Assembly (NCBI GenBank): GCA_037013685.1
Contig: CM072897.1
Span: 21,464,143-21,528,142 of the forward strand
Source of the DNA: Acridotheres tristis
Lineage: Eukaryota; Chordata; Aves; Passeriformes; Sturnidae
DNA length: 64,000 nucleotides
Reading direction: 5' to 3'
Shown piece by piece: positions 12,699 to 22,782 of this stretch (positions are counted from its first letter, which is position 1; each line of letters opens with the position of its first letter). The position numbers and the translations under genes were made by a program. Below the pieces are notes generated by a model. It had not been told where the DNA came from. It did no database searches and worked only from the letters and a program-made list of their open reading frames with translations.

Positions 12699-12916
12699 GA
12701 ACTGCCGCCGCAGCTTGGTCCTGACGCGCTCGGCCTTGCTCTCGGCCGGGTGCACGGCGTAGCTCAGGGAGCCCAGGTGGTTGTCCACGGACAGACTCTT
12801 CCTCATGTAGCAGGAGCGGCTGCGGAAGTAGCTGAACGGGGCGTCCTCCACTGCCGTGCCCAGCTGGGGGGCCCTGGGGGGCTCTGAGCAGTCATCCTCC
12901 AGCCGCCAAGCCTCCC
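12699..12916 (-). CDS. Gene A, exon 3 (partial CDS)
   Basis: An internal minus-strand exon of 218 bases. The acceptor is CCTCGGCAG before 12916 and the donor is TTC followed by GTGAGTATC after 12699. Two bases complete a glycine codon with the last base of exon 2, followed by 72 codons, so the exon ends in phase 0. It encodes residues 106-177, beginning EAWRLEDDCSEPPRAPQLG. A serine/arginine patch FRSRSCYMRKSLSVDN (about residues 135-150) includes a basic-x-x-Ser site, which could be a kinase target. The last residues, ESKAERVRTKLRRQF, form a basic helix-like tail. GC-rich third positions and CpGs contrast with the flanking DNA. No known domain is recognised. The phases of all three exons fit, so I am fairly sure it is real, but its function is unknown. 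Confidence 0.82.
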
Positions 12917-13167
12917 CTGCCGAGGAGAAGGAGAGACCTCCCCATCAGAGCATGAGCCAGACACGTCCTACCCCTCGAGCCAGCTCTGGGGATGCTCAGT
13001 GGGCATCCCTGGACCCACTCTGGCCATCCCACAGCCATAGGGTACAAATGCTGGGAACTTACTCAGAGAGCAGGTCCCTCCCACAAATCCCAGGCAACAG
13101 GCCCTGCACCCAAGCTGCCCATCCCAGGTACCCACAGTCCCCACCATCTTCCTAGCAGGAATCAGCC

Positions 13168-13297
13168 AAATATAGTTACAATCATGAAATGGTTTTTTTT
13201 GTTGGAAGGAAGCTCATCTCATTCCAACTTCCTGCTGTGGGCAGGGACACCTTCCACTTCATCAGGCTGCTCCAAGCCCTGTCTAACCTGGCCTTGA
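13168..13297 (-). mobile_element. CR1 LINE 3' fragment in gene A intron 2
   Basis: The tail is at the left (AATCATGAAATGGTT) and is followed by blocks such as GGCAGGGACACCTTCCACTT and AGCCCTGTCTAACCTGGCCT. It lies in the same orientation as gene A. Confidence 0.85.
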
Positions 13298-13360
13298 ATG
13301 GGAAAAATGAGGCATCACAAGTGTTAAAAATTACAAAAGGATTTACTGTCATCTCCTCCT

Positions 13361-13378
13361 GAAAAAAAAAAAAAAAAA
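13361..13378. repeat. Poly(A) run
   Basis: A run of about 18 A residues sits 60 bp right of a CR1 fragment, within intron 2 of gene A. It is simple-sequence DNA, and I see no retroposed gene attached to it. Confidence 0.9.
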
Positions 13379-14084
13379 CCTTTATGGCACAGCCAGGAGC
13401 AAATCAACAGCCCCGTGAAGGACAGAAGCCAGATCTCCCTTTGCCACAGCAACGGAATGCAGCAGTGCAGGGCTGAGAGCCCTGGGGACAAACCTCAATA
13501 GCACTGTGACAGTGGCAGCAGTGGCAGAGGACAGCTGGCACCATGCAGCGCTGGTGATCCCAGGGCAGGACTGGCCACATTTCATTGCAACAAAAGGGAA
13601 AAACAACAAAACAACGGGAGATGTTTCCAGAATATCACTGTTGCACTCTTTTCCCTTTGGCTCGGATTGTCGCCTGCTTTTTGATGCCAGTCTCCTCTCT
13701 ACATCTAGACCTTGCCCTGCCTCCTCCCCTCAGCCAAAATCACTGCTCAAGCCATGACAAACAATCAATAAAAGCCTCTTCTCAATTATTAACCCCAAAG
13801 GGCATCTCACAGAACTGCCTCCAGGGGCTCTCCCCTTCCTGCAGCTTCTTACCAAAGCAATATCCTTTGTCTCTCATTTCTGAAAACCCCAGCCCCTTCG
13901 AGCATGAACTGATCCCACTACACCAGGGCAGAACACCTCTGGGGTTTAAAGCAGATCATGACCCTAAGCCCCAATTCAGCAGTGCAGTCCAGTTTACCCA
14001 GAAAGCCTATGGGGTTTACATGGAATATGATGAGACACAGGCTGGACTACAAGCCACAAGAGGAGGAACCACCTATACACACTG

Positions 14085-14325
14085 CGAGAAGGGCAGGATT
14101 AGATTGGACCTTAGGAAGGAATTGTTCCCTGGGAGGGTAGGCAGGCCCTGGCACAGGTTGCCCAAGAAGCTGTGGCTGCCCCTGGATCCCTGGAAGTGCC
14201 CAAGGCCAGGCTGGATGGGACTGGGAGCAGCCTGGGATAGTGGGAGGTGTCTGCTCATGACAGGGGGTAGAACAAGATTATCTTGAAGGTCCCTTACAAC
14301 CCAAACCCAAACCATTCCATGAAAG
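14085..14325 (+). mobile_element. CR1 LINE 3' fragment in gene A intron 2
   Basis: Plus-strand copy, opposite to gene A. It includes GGAATTGTTCCCTGGGAGGG and ends CCCTTACAACCCAAACCC before a diverged CCATTCCATGA tail. Confidence 0.88.
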
Positions 14326-15960
14326 AGGCAACCCGAAGCACAGCACTCCAAGCATCGTGCAGATTTTTCCTCCCCTACTTTCAATTTAATAAGCTGCTGC
14401 TGCTCCTCTCCAAATGTCACCTCATACAACACAGGAACTGCTGTTTGAAAGCTGTGATTATTCCATGCACAAACACATCAATCGGAGGCAGATCCTGACT
14501 GCCATTGTGAGCTAGCATCGCTCTGGGAGCGCAGCAGGGAACACTGACACAGGAGACAGGGGACACGCGGGGAAATCGCACGTCAAGGGAGGAACCCGCC
14601 CCTGTGCTCACCTGAGATGGCCCAGCCACTGCCTGTGCCACCCTGTGTCCTTGAGACTGTCCCCCACAGCCCCACAGCTCACCCAGACACAGCCCCCACT
14701 GCTCTGCTGCCCTGAGCAAGGGAGGGCCAAGGCCTTGTGCTGAATGAGGGGAGGGAGTCACCTGCTGTACCCACGCCTCTGTGCGGGGCACTTCACCCAA
14801 AGATGAGGAGTTGAGTTTCAGTCAGAGCAGCTGGGCCACATCTGCTCTCACTGATCCCAGTTCCCTCCCCAAGGCTTGTGCTACTTTTGGTCTTGTCTCT
14901 CATCTACAGGAGCTGCACTCTCCAGCACAGGCCTGGAGCGGGACCAGAGGCAGTTGCTCCCTGGCATGCCCAAGGGGTGGTCCTCACCAAACTGGCTCAG
15001 CAATGTGCAAAGATCTGCTCTGTGCACAACTTTTGGGAGAATTAGTAGCACCAGGAAATGAAATGCAGCCTGCAAAGCGTCAAAATTAATCCAGGGTTTG
15101 GACAGCTGCTCTGCTGAGCAACACAGAGATCTAACTGTGAGAGGGATAATTAAAAAAAAAACCCATAAAAATAAAAAAATCCAAGGGTGCTGTTTGAAGG
15201 GAGCTGTTTTATAAGGATTTTATTCAGCACTGGACTGTTAGCCCTGGCTTCCAGGCCTTATCTTTGTTTCAGTGTTAAAAATCCCCTTTCCCATCACTCT
15301 TACAGTCCCAGCATGGTTCTGCTGGCACCAAAAGTACTGAAGCACTTTGGCCATCAGCAGCTTTGACAAAAAACTTGCTCAGAGCAGCTGGCCCAGCCAT
15401 ATTAGTATTTCATCAGGATCAGCATGAGAGTAGAACATGATAAAAATCCTCAGGGCTGACCCATAGGCCAACACACAGTGCCAGGCTGGGAGCATTTGCA
15501 ACTCTCCAAGGCTAGGGCTGTGGGAAGAGCACAGTGATGATGTTCCCGCCACCACTCCTGGTAGAGACCAGCCACAAGTGCCCTAGAGCTGTTTTGTGAC
15601 ATAGAAAAGAGGCACCTGCACCTGTTGCATTGGCAAAGGAGACTTCACAGTGGATCTCACCCCAGCACCCTTGGGCAGAAGGCTCCAAGTATAACCTCCC
15701 CACCTCGGGTGGCTTCCAACAACCAACACTTCTCTTTCACCAGATAATATGAAGGATGGGGAGGTTCACGTATCAAGCTCAAAGAAAGACTCAACCAGGG
15801 GCAAAAACCCCAAAAGTTCACCAAGAAGGACTATCTTCAGAGCAGAATGAACTCCAAGTGGGCGGGAGTAGGATTTGTGCCCCTGGAGAAGCACAAAGCC
15901 TGGAAGGCTTTGCTGGGATCCTGTAGCCACAGAGGGGTGGGCGCTTGCCCTGGCACTCAC
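14326..15960. other. Rest of gene A intron 2
   Basis: Intronic DNA between exons 2 and 3. A good minus-strand donor (CATCTCAG then GTGAGC, near 14619) has no usable acceptor upstream. A short A-rich patch lies at 15150-15180. No other feature is seen. Confidence 0.5.
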
Positions 15961-16154
15961 CAGCAGAAGGGACCGTGCAGCCTTTCTGGTGCTCAGGGGC
16001 CGAGTGCTTCTTGTAGGGCTTCTGCTCGGGCATCTCGTCCCTGCACGCTGCGGGCTCCAGCAGGGGCAGCCGGCTCAGCACCGGCGACTGCGGGATGCTG
16101 GGCAGAGTCCGAGACTTCCCCAGGAGCGGCCGCTGCAGCTTCCTGTCCAGAGAC
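15961..16154 (-). CDS. Gene A, exon 2 (partial CDS)
   Basis: An internal minus-strand exon of 194 bases. The acceptor is CTGTCCCTGCAG before 16154 and the donor is TCTGCTG followed by GTGAGTGCC after 15961. The first base completes an arginine codon begun in exon 1. Then come 64 codons and one trailing base that joins exon 3 in frame. It encodes residues 41-104, beginning SLDRKLQRPLLGKSRTLP. The segment is basic and rich in Ser, Pro and Leu, with Ser-Pro and Pro-Ser pairs, and looks disordered and phosphorylation-prone. I see no catalytic motif or membrane segment. Its acceptor pyrimidine tract belongs to the minisatellite listed next. The alternative of chance frame matching is weak, because both junctions and the frame agree. 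Confidence 0.83.
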
Positions 16155-16322
16155 CTGCAGGGACAGAGCACAGGGCAAGGGCTTCAGGAGGGACAGCACA
16201 CACAACAGGAGATTCAGGAGGGGGACAGGACACATGACAGGAGCTCAGGAGGGGGACGGGGCACAGGGCAGGGGCTTCAGGAGGGACAGAACACAGGGCA
16301 GGAGCTGTTCAGGAGGTGGGAT
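16155..16322. repeat. Minisatellite of about 30-34 bp abutting the exon 2 acceptor
   Basis: About five imperfect units of the form GGGACAGGACACAGGGCAGG followed by AGCTTCAGGAG lie end to end. The first unit starts at the splice junction of gene A exon 2. Read on the minus strand, each unit contains the pyrimidine-rich CCCTGTGNTCTGTCC, so the exon 2 branch and pyrimidine region is built from repeat units. Confidence 0.85.
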
Positions 16323-16382
16323 GGATCCTTCAAGCCAGGACCCCTCTGTGACACACACGCAGCCCCTGGCTGAGTATATATA

Positions 16383-16985
16383 TAACCATGGAATCGTGGA
16401 ATTGTTCAGGTTGCAAAAGCCCTCTAGGATGAGTAAGAGCAACCATTACCCCAGCACTAAACTATGTCCCTAAGTGCCACATCCACAGGTGTTTTCAACA
16501 CTTCCAGGAATAGTGGCTCCACCATTGCCCTGGGCAGATTGTTCCAATACCCTAACACCTTTCCCATGAAGAAATTTTCCCCAAGATCCAATCTAACCCT
16601 CCCCTAACTGCACAACTTGAGGCTGTTTCCTCTTGTCCTGTCCCAAACCCCCCGGCTGTCCCCTCCTGTCAGGGAGTTGTGCAGAGCCAGAAGGTTCCCC
16701 CTGAGCCTCCTTTTCTCCAGGCTGAGCCCCTTTCCCAGCTCCCTCAGCCTCTCCTGGTGCTCCAGCCCCTTCCCCAGCTCTGTTCCCTTCTCTGGACACG
16801 CTCCAGCCCCTCAGTGTCCTTCTTGTTGTGAGGACCCTAGAACTGACCCCAGGACTGGAGGTGCCTCAGCAGTGTCCAGCACAGGGGATGGTCACTGCCC
16901 TGGGCCTGTGGCCACACCAGGGCTGGTACAGACAAGGTGCCATTGGCCTCTTGACCACCTGGGCACACCTGACTCAGCACCACAC
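16383..16985 (-). mobile_element. CR1-family LINE copy, different subfamily
   Basis: The tail is at the left (CCATGGAATCGTGGAATTG), followed by GTCCCTAAGTGCCACATCCA, CACTTCCAGGAATAGTGGCT and TTCCTCTTGTCCTGTCCC. This pattern differs from the common CR1 subfamily in the window. The copy is about 600 bp, in gene A intron 1 and in the gene's orientation. Confidence 0.85.
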
Positions 16986-17762
16986 TGCACCCTCTGTTAG
17001 CAAAGCTGTGCCAGCGAAGCCTTCTCCCCTGACCAGGTACTGTAATTAGGACTTGCATCTTGAGCTGCAAGGCACAATCAGCACAATAAGAATCCAAGCC
17101 CTCAGCCCACCTCAAAAATCCCAGATAATCTGAATTAACCAAATACAAAAAAAAAACTTCAAGACTGAAGCAAAAAAAATTTCCTTTGAGACAGTGAAAC
17201 CCCCATTAAACATCATCCACAACACCAGAAAGGGATTTGAGGTAGAAAACACGTACTAGGACACGTACTAGGGAAGGTCCAGACTCCAGAAAGCCAGACT
17301 CACACAGCAGGGATTGCAGAGGTCCCCAAGGTGTCATGGAACATATAGAAACATAAATTAAATGTCTCTGTCAAAACTCAATAGTTTTGATAGTGGGGCT
17401 CCAAATCTGCAAGGGTGACCAGGACACACATCCATGTGTCAGCATGGCCACCTCTTTCCAAAGCTGGCACCTCCTTCCAAAGCCCAGAGGCAGCCCAGGC
17501 CTGCAGGGGCTTGGGAGCATCATGGCCCCCTCCTGCTCCAGCCAGAGCCAGGGGATGGTCCTCAGGTGACCCCTCAGGGACGACAGTGGCCCAGGCCATG
17601 CTCCAAGGATCCCAGAAATGCAATAAAAAGGAGCAGAGCCCAGCACTGTTGTGGGGTGTCCTGTGCTGAGGGTCACCCCAAGGCTGTCCCTTGCTCCCTG
17701 CTTCCACAGAATCCACAGCTGAGCCCAAAGGAGCTCCCTAACACACCACAAGGCTGTTCCAA
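16986..17762. other. Gene A intron 1 segment
   Basis: Non-coding, with short A runs at 17147-17180. No repeat family, exon or RNA is recognised. Confidence 0.45.
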
Positions 17763-18065
17763 AATCACAGAAACACAGAATGCTTTGGGTTGGAAAGGAC
17801 CTTAAAGATCATTTCCAACCCCCTGCCATGGGCAAATCTCATAATGAATGGTACAGATCCTTCAAACTTCCATCTAAACCTCAATTCTTCACCACTTATG
17901 CTCATTCGTTCTTGTGCCAATAGTAACCTTTAGCTTAAATAATTATCCCCCCTCAACGGTGTTTGCTCCCATATTAATTTTCATTATAACAAAGTTCCAG
18001 CCCCTTTCTGCCTGCATTTTTCAAGGCTGATTAACACAAGTTCTTTCAGTCTCCTCTCACAAAAT
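17763..18065 (-). mobile_element. CR1-family fragment, possibly two joined pieces
   Basis: The left 70 bp is standard CR1 3' end (AATGCTTTGGGTTGGAAAGG). The following DNA, with CCATCTAAACCTCAATTCTT and TTCAGTCTCCTCTCACAAAA, resembles a more diverged CR1-like element. It may be an older element interrupted by, or joined to, the younger tail. Confidence 0.6.
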
Positions 18066-18149
18066 TAGCTTTCATTTCCCCATGGATGTTTCTATACCCC
18101 TCGCTGCCCTCCCTCTATCTTGGACTCAGCTTTCTCCACCCATCCTGGA

Positions 18150-18585
18150 GCATCATAGAATCCCAGGATGGTTTGGGTCAGAGGGAACCTTAAAGCCCAT
18201 CTCATTTTCCCTCTCGCCATGGGAAGGGACACCTTCCACTATCCCAGGCTGCTCCAAGCCCTGTCCAACCCAGTCTGGAACACTGCCAGTGATCCAGGGG
18301 CAGCCACAGCTTCTCTGGGCACCCTGTGCCAGGGCTTGCCAACCTACCCAGGGAACTATTCCTTCCCAATGTCCCATCCATCCCTGCCCTCTAGCAGTGG
18401 GAAGCCATTCCCTGTGTCCTGTCCCTCCATCCCTTGTCCCCAGTCCCTCTCCAGCTCTCCTGGAGCCCCTTTAGGCCCTGGAAGGGGCTCTGAGATGTCC
18501 CTGGAGCCTTCTCTTCTCCAGGTGAGCACCCCCAGCTCTCCCAGCCTGGCTCCAGAGCAGAGGGGCTCCAGCCTAGTGATCATGC
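18150..18585 (-). mobile_element. CR1 LINE copy, young
   Basis: The tail is at the left (CATAGAATCCCAGGATGG). The copy ends near GGCTCCAGCC at 18572. From about 18300 it matches 5950-6230 with only a handful of differences, so both copies belong to one recently active subfamily. Confidence 0.9.
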
Positions 18586-19083
18586 AGACCTGAGCTCTTG
18601 GTGCAGACAGCAGGGTAACTCCCTGCATGTTCCACCACTAAATTTTATCCCATTTTACGCTCCAGTGCTCAAGGTCATGCAGGCAGAGTCTATCTTGCCA
18701 AAGCTCCTGACCCTCGGTGCTTGCCTGTCACTGTGATGTTTGTCACCATGAGTCTTTACTCCCATTCTGGACACAGCAGCAGCTTCCAAGTGGTGCCAGT
18801 CCGATGCCACCCAGGAGAGCAGGCACAGGGCCAGAGTGGTGCCACGGGGCCATGCAGCCACCTCCAGGGACACAGGTCGCACCAAGAGCAGTGCCACAGC
18901 CATCTCCAGGGACACAGGTCACGCCAAGCCCTGGGCACACGGCCACGGGGAGCAGCTGGGACACAGGGCAGTATGGGCACCCCTGCCAGCCCTCAGCCAT
19001 GGCACATCCCTCACAGCAGGGCTGGGCAGCACATTTGGACATTATTGGTCACATTGGGCACATTCGGCCAGTAGTTTGCTGGT
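18586..19083. other. Gene A intron 1 segment
   Basis: Two imperfect copies of CCAGGGACACAGGTC (18865 and 18907 regions) make a weak local repeat. Nothing else is recognised. Confidence 0.4.
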
Positions 19084-19289
19084 ATAAATCAATCACATTC
19101 TCTCTCAATTCCCAGGTGCTGCTGCTCTGCTGCAGAGGAGAATCAGGAAAAGGTAAGATCCATGAGTTGCAATAATTGAAATAGAGTTGTTGGTGGTGTT
19201 TATTATCATTATTATTGTTGTTGTTGTTATTATTGCAATGAAATGGAGATAAATCAATCACATTCTCTCTCAATTCCCAGATGCTGCTG
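19084..19289. repeat. 41-bp direct repeat enclosing an LTR 3'-end fragment
   Basis: The repeat ATAAATCAATCACATTCTCT (first 20 of 41 bases) occurs at 19084-19124 and 19249-19289, with one G/A difference. Between them, 19130-19242 is a minus-strand copy of the same LTR end found at 19929-20035: GAGGAGAATCAGG, TCCATGAGTTG, then a TTATTATTG-rich tract. The structure is a fragment of a bird ERV LTR with flanking duplicated DNA. Confidence 0.8.
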
Positions 19290-19857
19290 GTTTCTGAGGC
19301 TGGGGCAGGGACAGCAGTGCCCTAGGCCTGGTCACAGCCGTACCAGGCACTCAGCACCATCCTGCCCACCTCGGGGTGCTTCAGTGGGATCAGCATGGAA
19401 ACAAGCTGTGCCAAGAGATACATAGCCAGAATTAGCTTCCCAAGCAGTTTCCATTCCAGCAGAACATTTGTACCTCTCATCGTAACATATTTCACTGGCA
19501 CAAGGCAACAGGGACAGAGCTTAACACATCGCTGTGCTGCATAAATGAGTGCAAAAATATTCCTTTTTCTGTGCATGTAAATCCCAGGATACCTGTGTGC
19601 AGCTCCATCACCTGCAGAACCCCATTAGCATGTCAGTGCTCCCGTTCCTTTTGTGCTCACAGGGCCACTCACAAGAGTCACACAGGGGAAAAAAACAGAA
19701 GAATTCACTCTGTTAGAGAAGCAATTTTCAAGCTATGTATCTTCAGGCAGCGATTTATATTGTCAGGAAAAGCAAAGCAACTAGAAACCTGTTTAGCTCT
19801 GAAATCTGAACTCAAATTCCCAAGCACAATTCAGCTCTATGAATTTACCATCCCACT
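19290..19857. other. Gene A intron 1 segment between two LTR pieces
   Basis: I see no gag, pol or env frame between the two LTR pieces, so this is not an intact provirus interior. Composition is ordinary. Confidence 0.5.
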
Positions 19858-20414
19858 TGTCATTGTTGAACCACAGCTGGCACATAAGTACCACACAGCC
19901 CCCAGTTCATCCCAACCTTCCAGTGGGTGGGGAGGAGAATCAGGGAAAGGTAAAATCCATGAGTTGAGGCAATAATTTAAACAGAATTGTTGTTGGTGTT
20001 TATTATTATTATCATTATTATTGTTATTATGGAGATAAGAAAAAGAGAGAGAGGAATATAATCCCAGATAGAAAAGTGGTGCTCAGTGCAGTCTCTCACT
20101 ACCCAAAAAGCCCACCCAGCCTGCTTCTCAGCAGCAGTAAGTCTCTCCCAGCCAACCCCCCCAGTTTCCATACTGGGTATGACATTCCATGGTGTGGAAT
20201 ATCTCGCTATCCTGGCTGCAATCCTCCCAGTTCTCGTCACCTCCCCAATGGCAGAGCATGGGAAATGGAAAAGTCCTTGACTTAGGGAGAGCATTTCCCA
20301 GCAACAACCAAACCACCAGTGTGTTATCAACATTGTTCTCATCCTGAATCCAAAACACAGCCCTGGTCCAGCTAGGGGAAGAAAATGAACTCAATCCCAG
20401 CCCAAAACAGGGCT
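19858..20414 (-). mobile_element. Solo LTR of an ERVL-like bird retrovirus
   Basis: On the minus strand the element starts AGCCCTGTTTTGGGCTGGGA and continues GTTTTGGATTCAGGATGAGA, AACAATGTTGATAACACACT and GGTTTGGTTGTTGCTGG. It ends with GGCTGTGTGGTACTTATGTG and a final ACA at 19858. These blocks match, from memory, the common songbird LTR that begins TGTCCTGGTTTCAGCTGGGA. The length is about 557 bp. The first bases are mutated (AG for TG), and the five flanking bases differ on the two sides, so no target duplication survives. No internal retroviral genes are adjacent. Confidence 0.72.
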
Positions 20415-22289
20415 GGTGCACAGCTCCAGAGGCCTCAGCAGCCAGTGCCAGGCGGGACCTGACAGCACCAGGAAGTCACACTGCATCTCCGTCTGCTTCC
20501 CAAGCAGGCATCCCAGCTGGGTGCTATCAAGGATGCTACATCCCATTAGTAAAGATCCCTGATGGAGTGTAAAGCTCAATTAGAAAAGCCACAATCAACG
20601 CTGTTACAGCATATATTTAGCTGCCGTTTGGCATTTGGGTAGGAAGGAGAGCACATAATCAAGTCATGACAGGGGTGGAAAAATCCTCCTGGCTGGCTAT
20701 GAGAGCACAGGCAGGAGCCCAGTGACAGCTCTGTCACCCTCAGTCCACAGCCAGATGGGGAAATGTGGGAACATCAGCAGGGCCAGGTCCCTGCCCCCAG
20801 CCCTGGGGACAGCCGTGGGGCAGTAGTGACTGTGCCAGGCAGAGGCAAGGCTGCTCCAGCCGCCCCTGACAGCCAGCAGCACGGGAAGAAAAGGAGAACT
20901 CTCCAAAGCTGTACTGTGTCCAGCACCTTCCCCGTGGTGATTCCTTCTCCAACCCAGAAAAGAGAGGGGAAGGGCTCAGATAAAGGGAAGAGAGGGAGAA
21001 AGAAAAGTTTAATGCAAATTAAAAGCCAGCTCCTGCTCATTTCTGTGTAGGAGAAGCTGCTCTCCAGAGGGCACTTCCAGCCCAACCCAGAGAGCGTGGA
21101 GTCTGCAGCTCCCCAGGGCAGGATGGGGGAGTTACCAAAGCTGCCCCAGCAGCACCAGAGAGGGCGGCAGGAGGGGAAATACCCCTAAACCCACTGCTCT
21201 CACAACCCAAAAAGGACCCCAATGAGCCTCACTGATTTATATTATTTGCCCAGGAACAAAGCAAGGAAACCTCCTGCACGTGTCCTGGAAATGCCTGAGG
21301 ATAGTGGCTCTCCAGAGATGTCCCACTCCCGGGAATAGGGAAGCCTTCATCCTGCCACAGCACCCAGTCCCAGCAGCTCTGACACAAACCTGAGCGCCCA
21401 CTGTGTTAATCCCTTCCCAGAGGCAGGCTAGTGGTAGAACATAGCAAGGAGAAGAGGAGGTTAATCCAGGGAGGAAGACTAAGGAGGGAAAGGGGCAGAG
21501 CAGCAGGGCAGCAGCTACTCCAGACCTTGCCCACCTGCTCCAGAGCTGTGGCTTGGTGACAGCCATATGCCCTGTGAGGAACATGTGAGGCCACTTCCAA
21601 GATCCACGGGGGACAGCACGTGTCCCAAAGAGCTCACAGCCCCAAAACTCAAATCAAAAATAGACAGAGAAGACAAAGGGCTGCCCCTCTTCCTGCAGCA
21701 CCGCACAGCATTCCACACGTAACTGGAGGGGACTCCTCTACGCCCCCCCCCCCAGTTAAAAAATTCACTAAATCTACTGAGCAAAGGAAGCTGATAAAGC
21801 AAATGTTTAGGGAAGAACAGCTAAACGTGGTACAGGCTGAGAGGGTGGCAGGGATAGGGGCCAGGAGAGCATAGTTATTGCAGAGGGACGCTGCTCCCAG
21901 ATCTTCCTAGCCCGTGGCTGTTCACTCACTTCTCAGCCCACTCCTCTAAGGAGGTGTAACTTAGCAACCTGACCTTAAAAACTCGGCAAGGGTTCCAGCT
22001 GGATTCAGGAATATGAGAGACGCTACAAGCCAGGAGGAGCCATTACCCACCAAACTCCCTCTCAAAGCAGGGTGTGGGGAGGGGCATGCACCTCCTGCAC
22101 AGCCTGAGCCCTATGACAACACAAACAACGGCTGCAAAATGGAAACAAATCAACAAAAGACCCACATCCCTTCCTGAAACAGCTTCTGGAGATGCAGCTG
22201 GGTGTGACAGGTACGGGGGAGAACAGAGGTCCCAAAGGGCTCACAGTCCTAAAGGCAAACAAGGGTTAAACAGCAAGGGCAGGAGGAGC
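20415..22289. other. Gene A intron 1 segment
   Basis: A run of 11 C residues lies at about 21744-21754. Two copies of a roughly 37-bp motif (21607-21643 and 22214-22250) share GTCCCAAAG and GCTCACAG. No exon or named repeat is recognised. Confidence 0.4.
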
Positions 22290-22782
22290 ACTGCATCCAG
22301 GTCTGGGGCCTCAGCATGAGATGGATGTGGCACTGCTGGAACAAGTCCAGAGGAGACCACAAAGATCTTCTGAGGGCTGGAGCCCCTCTGCTCTGGAGCC
22401 AGGCTGGGAGAGCAGGGGGGTCTGCGTGGAGAAGAGAAGGCTCCACAGAGACCTCAGAGCCCTTCCAGGGCCTAAAGGGGCTCCAGGAGAGCTGCAGAGG
22501 GATTGTAGAATGACAGGACACAGGGAATGGCTTCCCACTGCCAGAGGGCAGAGATAGATGGGATACTGGGAAGGAATTCTTGGCTGAGGGCTGTTGAGGC
22601 CCTGGCACAGGGTGCCCAGAGAAACTGTGGCTGCCCTTGGATCCCTGGAAGTGTCCAAGGCCAGGCTGGACAGGGCTTGGAGCCACCTGGGCTAGTGGAA
22701 GGTGTCCCTGCCCATGGCAGGGGTAGAACAAGATGAGCTTTAAGGTTCCTTCTAACCCAAATCCTTCTGGGATTCTGTGAGG
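22290..22782 (+). mobile_element. CR1 LINE 3' copy in gene A intron 1
   Basis: It is antisense to gene A. It begins with GTCTGGGGCCTCAGCATGAG and GACCACAAAGATCTTCTGAG. It ends AGCTTTAAGGTTCCTTCTAA, then CTGGGATTCTGTGA. Confidence 0.9.

Noticed and set aside
14619..14720. Possible extra exon in gene A intron 2 ending at a good donor
   Set aside because: No pyrimidine tract or AG is placed to open it. Exons 2 and 3 already join in frame without it.
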